Assembly: GCF_027579695.1 (NCBI RefSeq)
Contig: NC_083571.1
Coordinates: 38,452,943-38,516,942, forward strand
Direction: 5' to 3'
DNA length: 64,000 bases
Origin: Neoarius graeffei
Taxonomy: Eukaryota; Chordata; Actinopteri; Siluriformes; Ariidae
Shown: in pieces, positions 63,501 to 64,000 of the stretch
Layout: every line of letters starts with the position of its first letter
How positions within the stretch are numbered: position 1 is the stretch's first letter
Translations under genes and position numbers: made by a program
Notes under the pieces: generated by a model
Database searches by the model: none
The model's input: only the letters and a program-made list of their open reading frames with translations
What the model was told of the DNA's origin: nothing

Positions 63501-63937
63501 TGGTCACTGCCTCGTGACTTGTCTTCACGGTTTAACAGAACACTGGTTTCAAAATGGTGGCTGGGGGAAAATCCATCAACAGCAAAATCTTTACCTCCTG
63601 CTGACAGAAATCTGTATCCTGAGCATAACACTTCAAGATCTGAGCTTTCAATGAGCGGCTCATCTCTTACACTTTTGTTTGTTTTATGCACACATGCATG
63701 TGTGTCCCAGGGAGGGGTTTGGGCATGCTGTATCTACCCCAAGAATAGTTGGAGGGGGGGAATTTAGGAATCACCCTGTCCATGTGTTTTGTAAGCGAAG
63801 CAGCTCCTAAACAGTTTGGATTTTGCTGAAACTACACAGTTGCAGTCTACCACCTGAAGATGTGCATGAAGGAAAATAATCCTGGTCTTTTTCAAAAGGA
63901 AGAGAATTCAATTTATTCCCTTACATATGGCAATACA
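63501..63937. other. Downstream intergenic sequence
   Basis: No gene recognised. Confidence 0.45.
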
Positions 63938-64000
63938 CAGTGGTGCTTGAAAGTTTGTGAACCCTTTAGAATTTTCTATATTTCTGCATAAATATGACCT
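63938..64000. mobile_element. Start of a second Tc1 copy, cut by the window edge
   Basis: The last 63 bases match the terminus of the element at 16567-20675, from CAGTGGTGCTTGAAAG onward. The two bases before it are CA rather than the usual TA. Confidence 0.85.

Overview
This window is a repeat-dense piece of a ray-finned fish (teleost) genome. The evidence is two spliced vertebrate genes with canonical introns, many Tc1-like and hAT DNA transposons, a fish L1-type LINE, a Ty3/Gypsy-kin LTR element, about fifteen copies of one tRNA-derived SINE, and very long (CA)n/(GT)n tracts. The SINE family with a (GATGA)n tail suggests, weakly, a catfish-like lineage; I would not rely on that.

Two host genes, both on the + strand, carry the conserved biology. 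HGSNAT (1501-23741) encodes the lysosomal membrane acetyl-CoA:heparan alpha-glucosaminide N-acetyltransferase. I assembled it from 18 exons that join in frame to 644 aa. Exon 1, with the signal-anchor, lies 8.3 kb upstream of exon 2. pi4k2b (50289-61998) encodes a type II phosphatidylinositol 4-kinase. Its 10 exons join in frame to 488 aa, and one intron has a GC-AG boundary. Each gene has a CpG-rich upstream block with ETS, CRE or NRF1-like motifs.

Layout: 1-1190, fragment of a multicopy SWIM-family gene plus a SINE. 1420-23741, HGSNAT; intron 1 (1664-9983) holds SINEs, a hAT-type MITE, a foldback element and a dead Tc1; introns 2-10 are short and framed by (CA)n/(GT)n; intron 11 holds a decayed Tc1; intron 12 holds a Tc1 with an intact transposase that itself carries a hAT remnant, which carries a retroposed insert. 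23742-26000, 3' UTR and AT-rich spacer. 26089-32500, SWIM/THAP gene pieces and a 5.5-kb hAT with a multi-exon transposase. 32590-36167, two more Tc1 elements and two back-to-back SINEs. 36338-49061, one L1-type LINE split by a MITE, a Gmr1-like LTR element and a Tc1-like element. 49078-50029, duplicated SINE and flank. 50030-63500, pi4k2b, whose intron 1 contains a SINE broken by a 2.2-kb element with a 10-unit GCGCATGCGC minisatellite and a 201-bp triplication. 63938-64000, the first end of a second copy of the intron-12 Tc1 family.

The most rewarding leads are these: paired CA/GU tracts at opposite ends of several HGSNAT introns, which could fold the pre-mRNA; the integrase-before-RT domain order of the LTR element; the repeated SWIM + THAP gene pieces bounded by similar end sequences; and nested insertions whose target duplications give a clean relative chronology.
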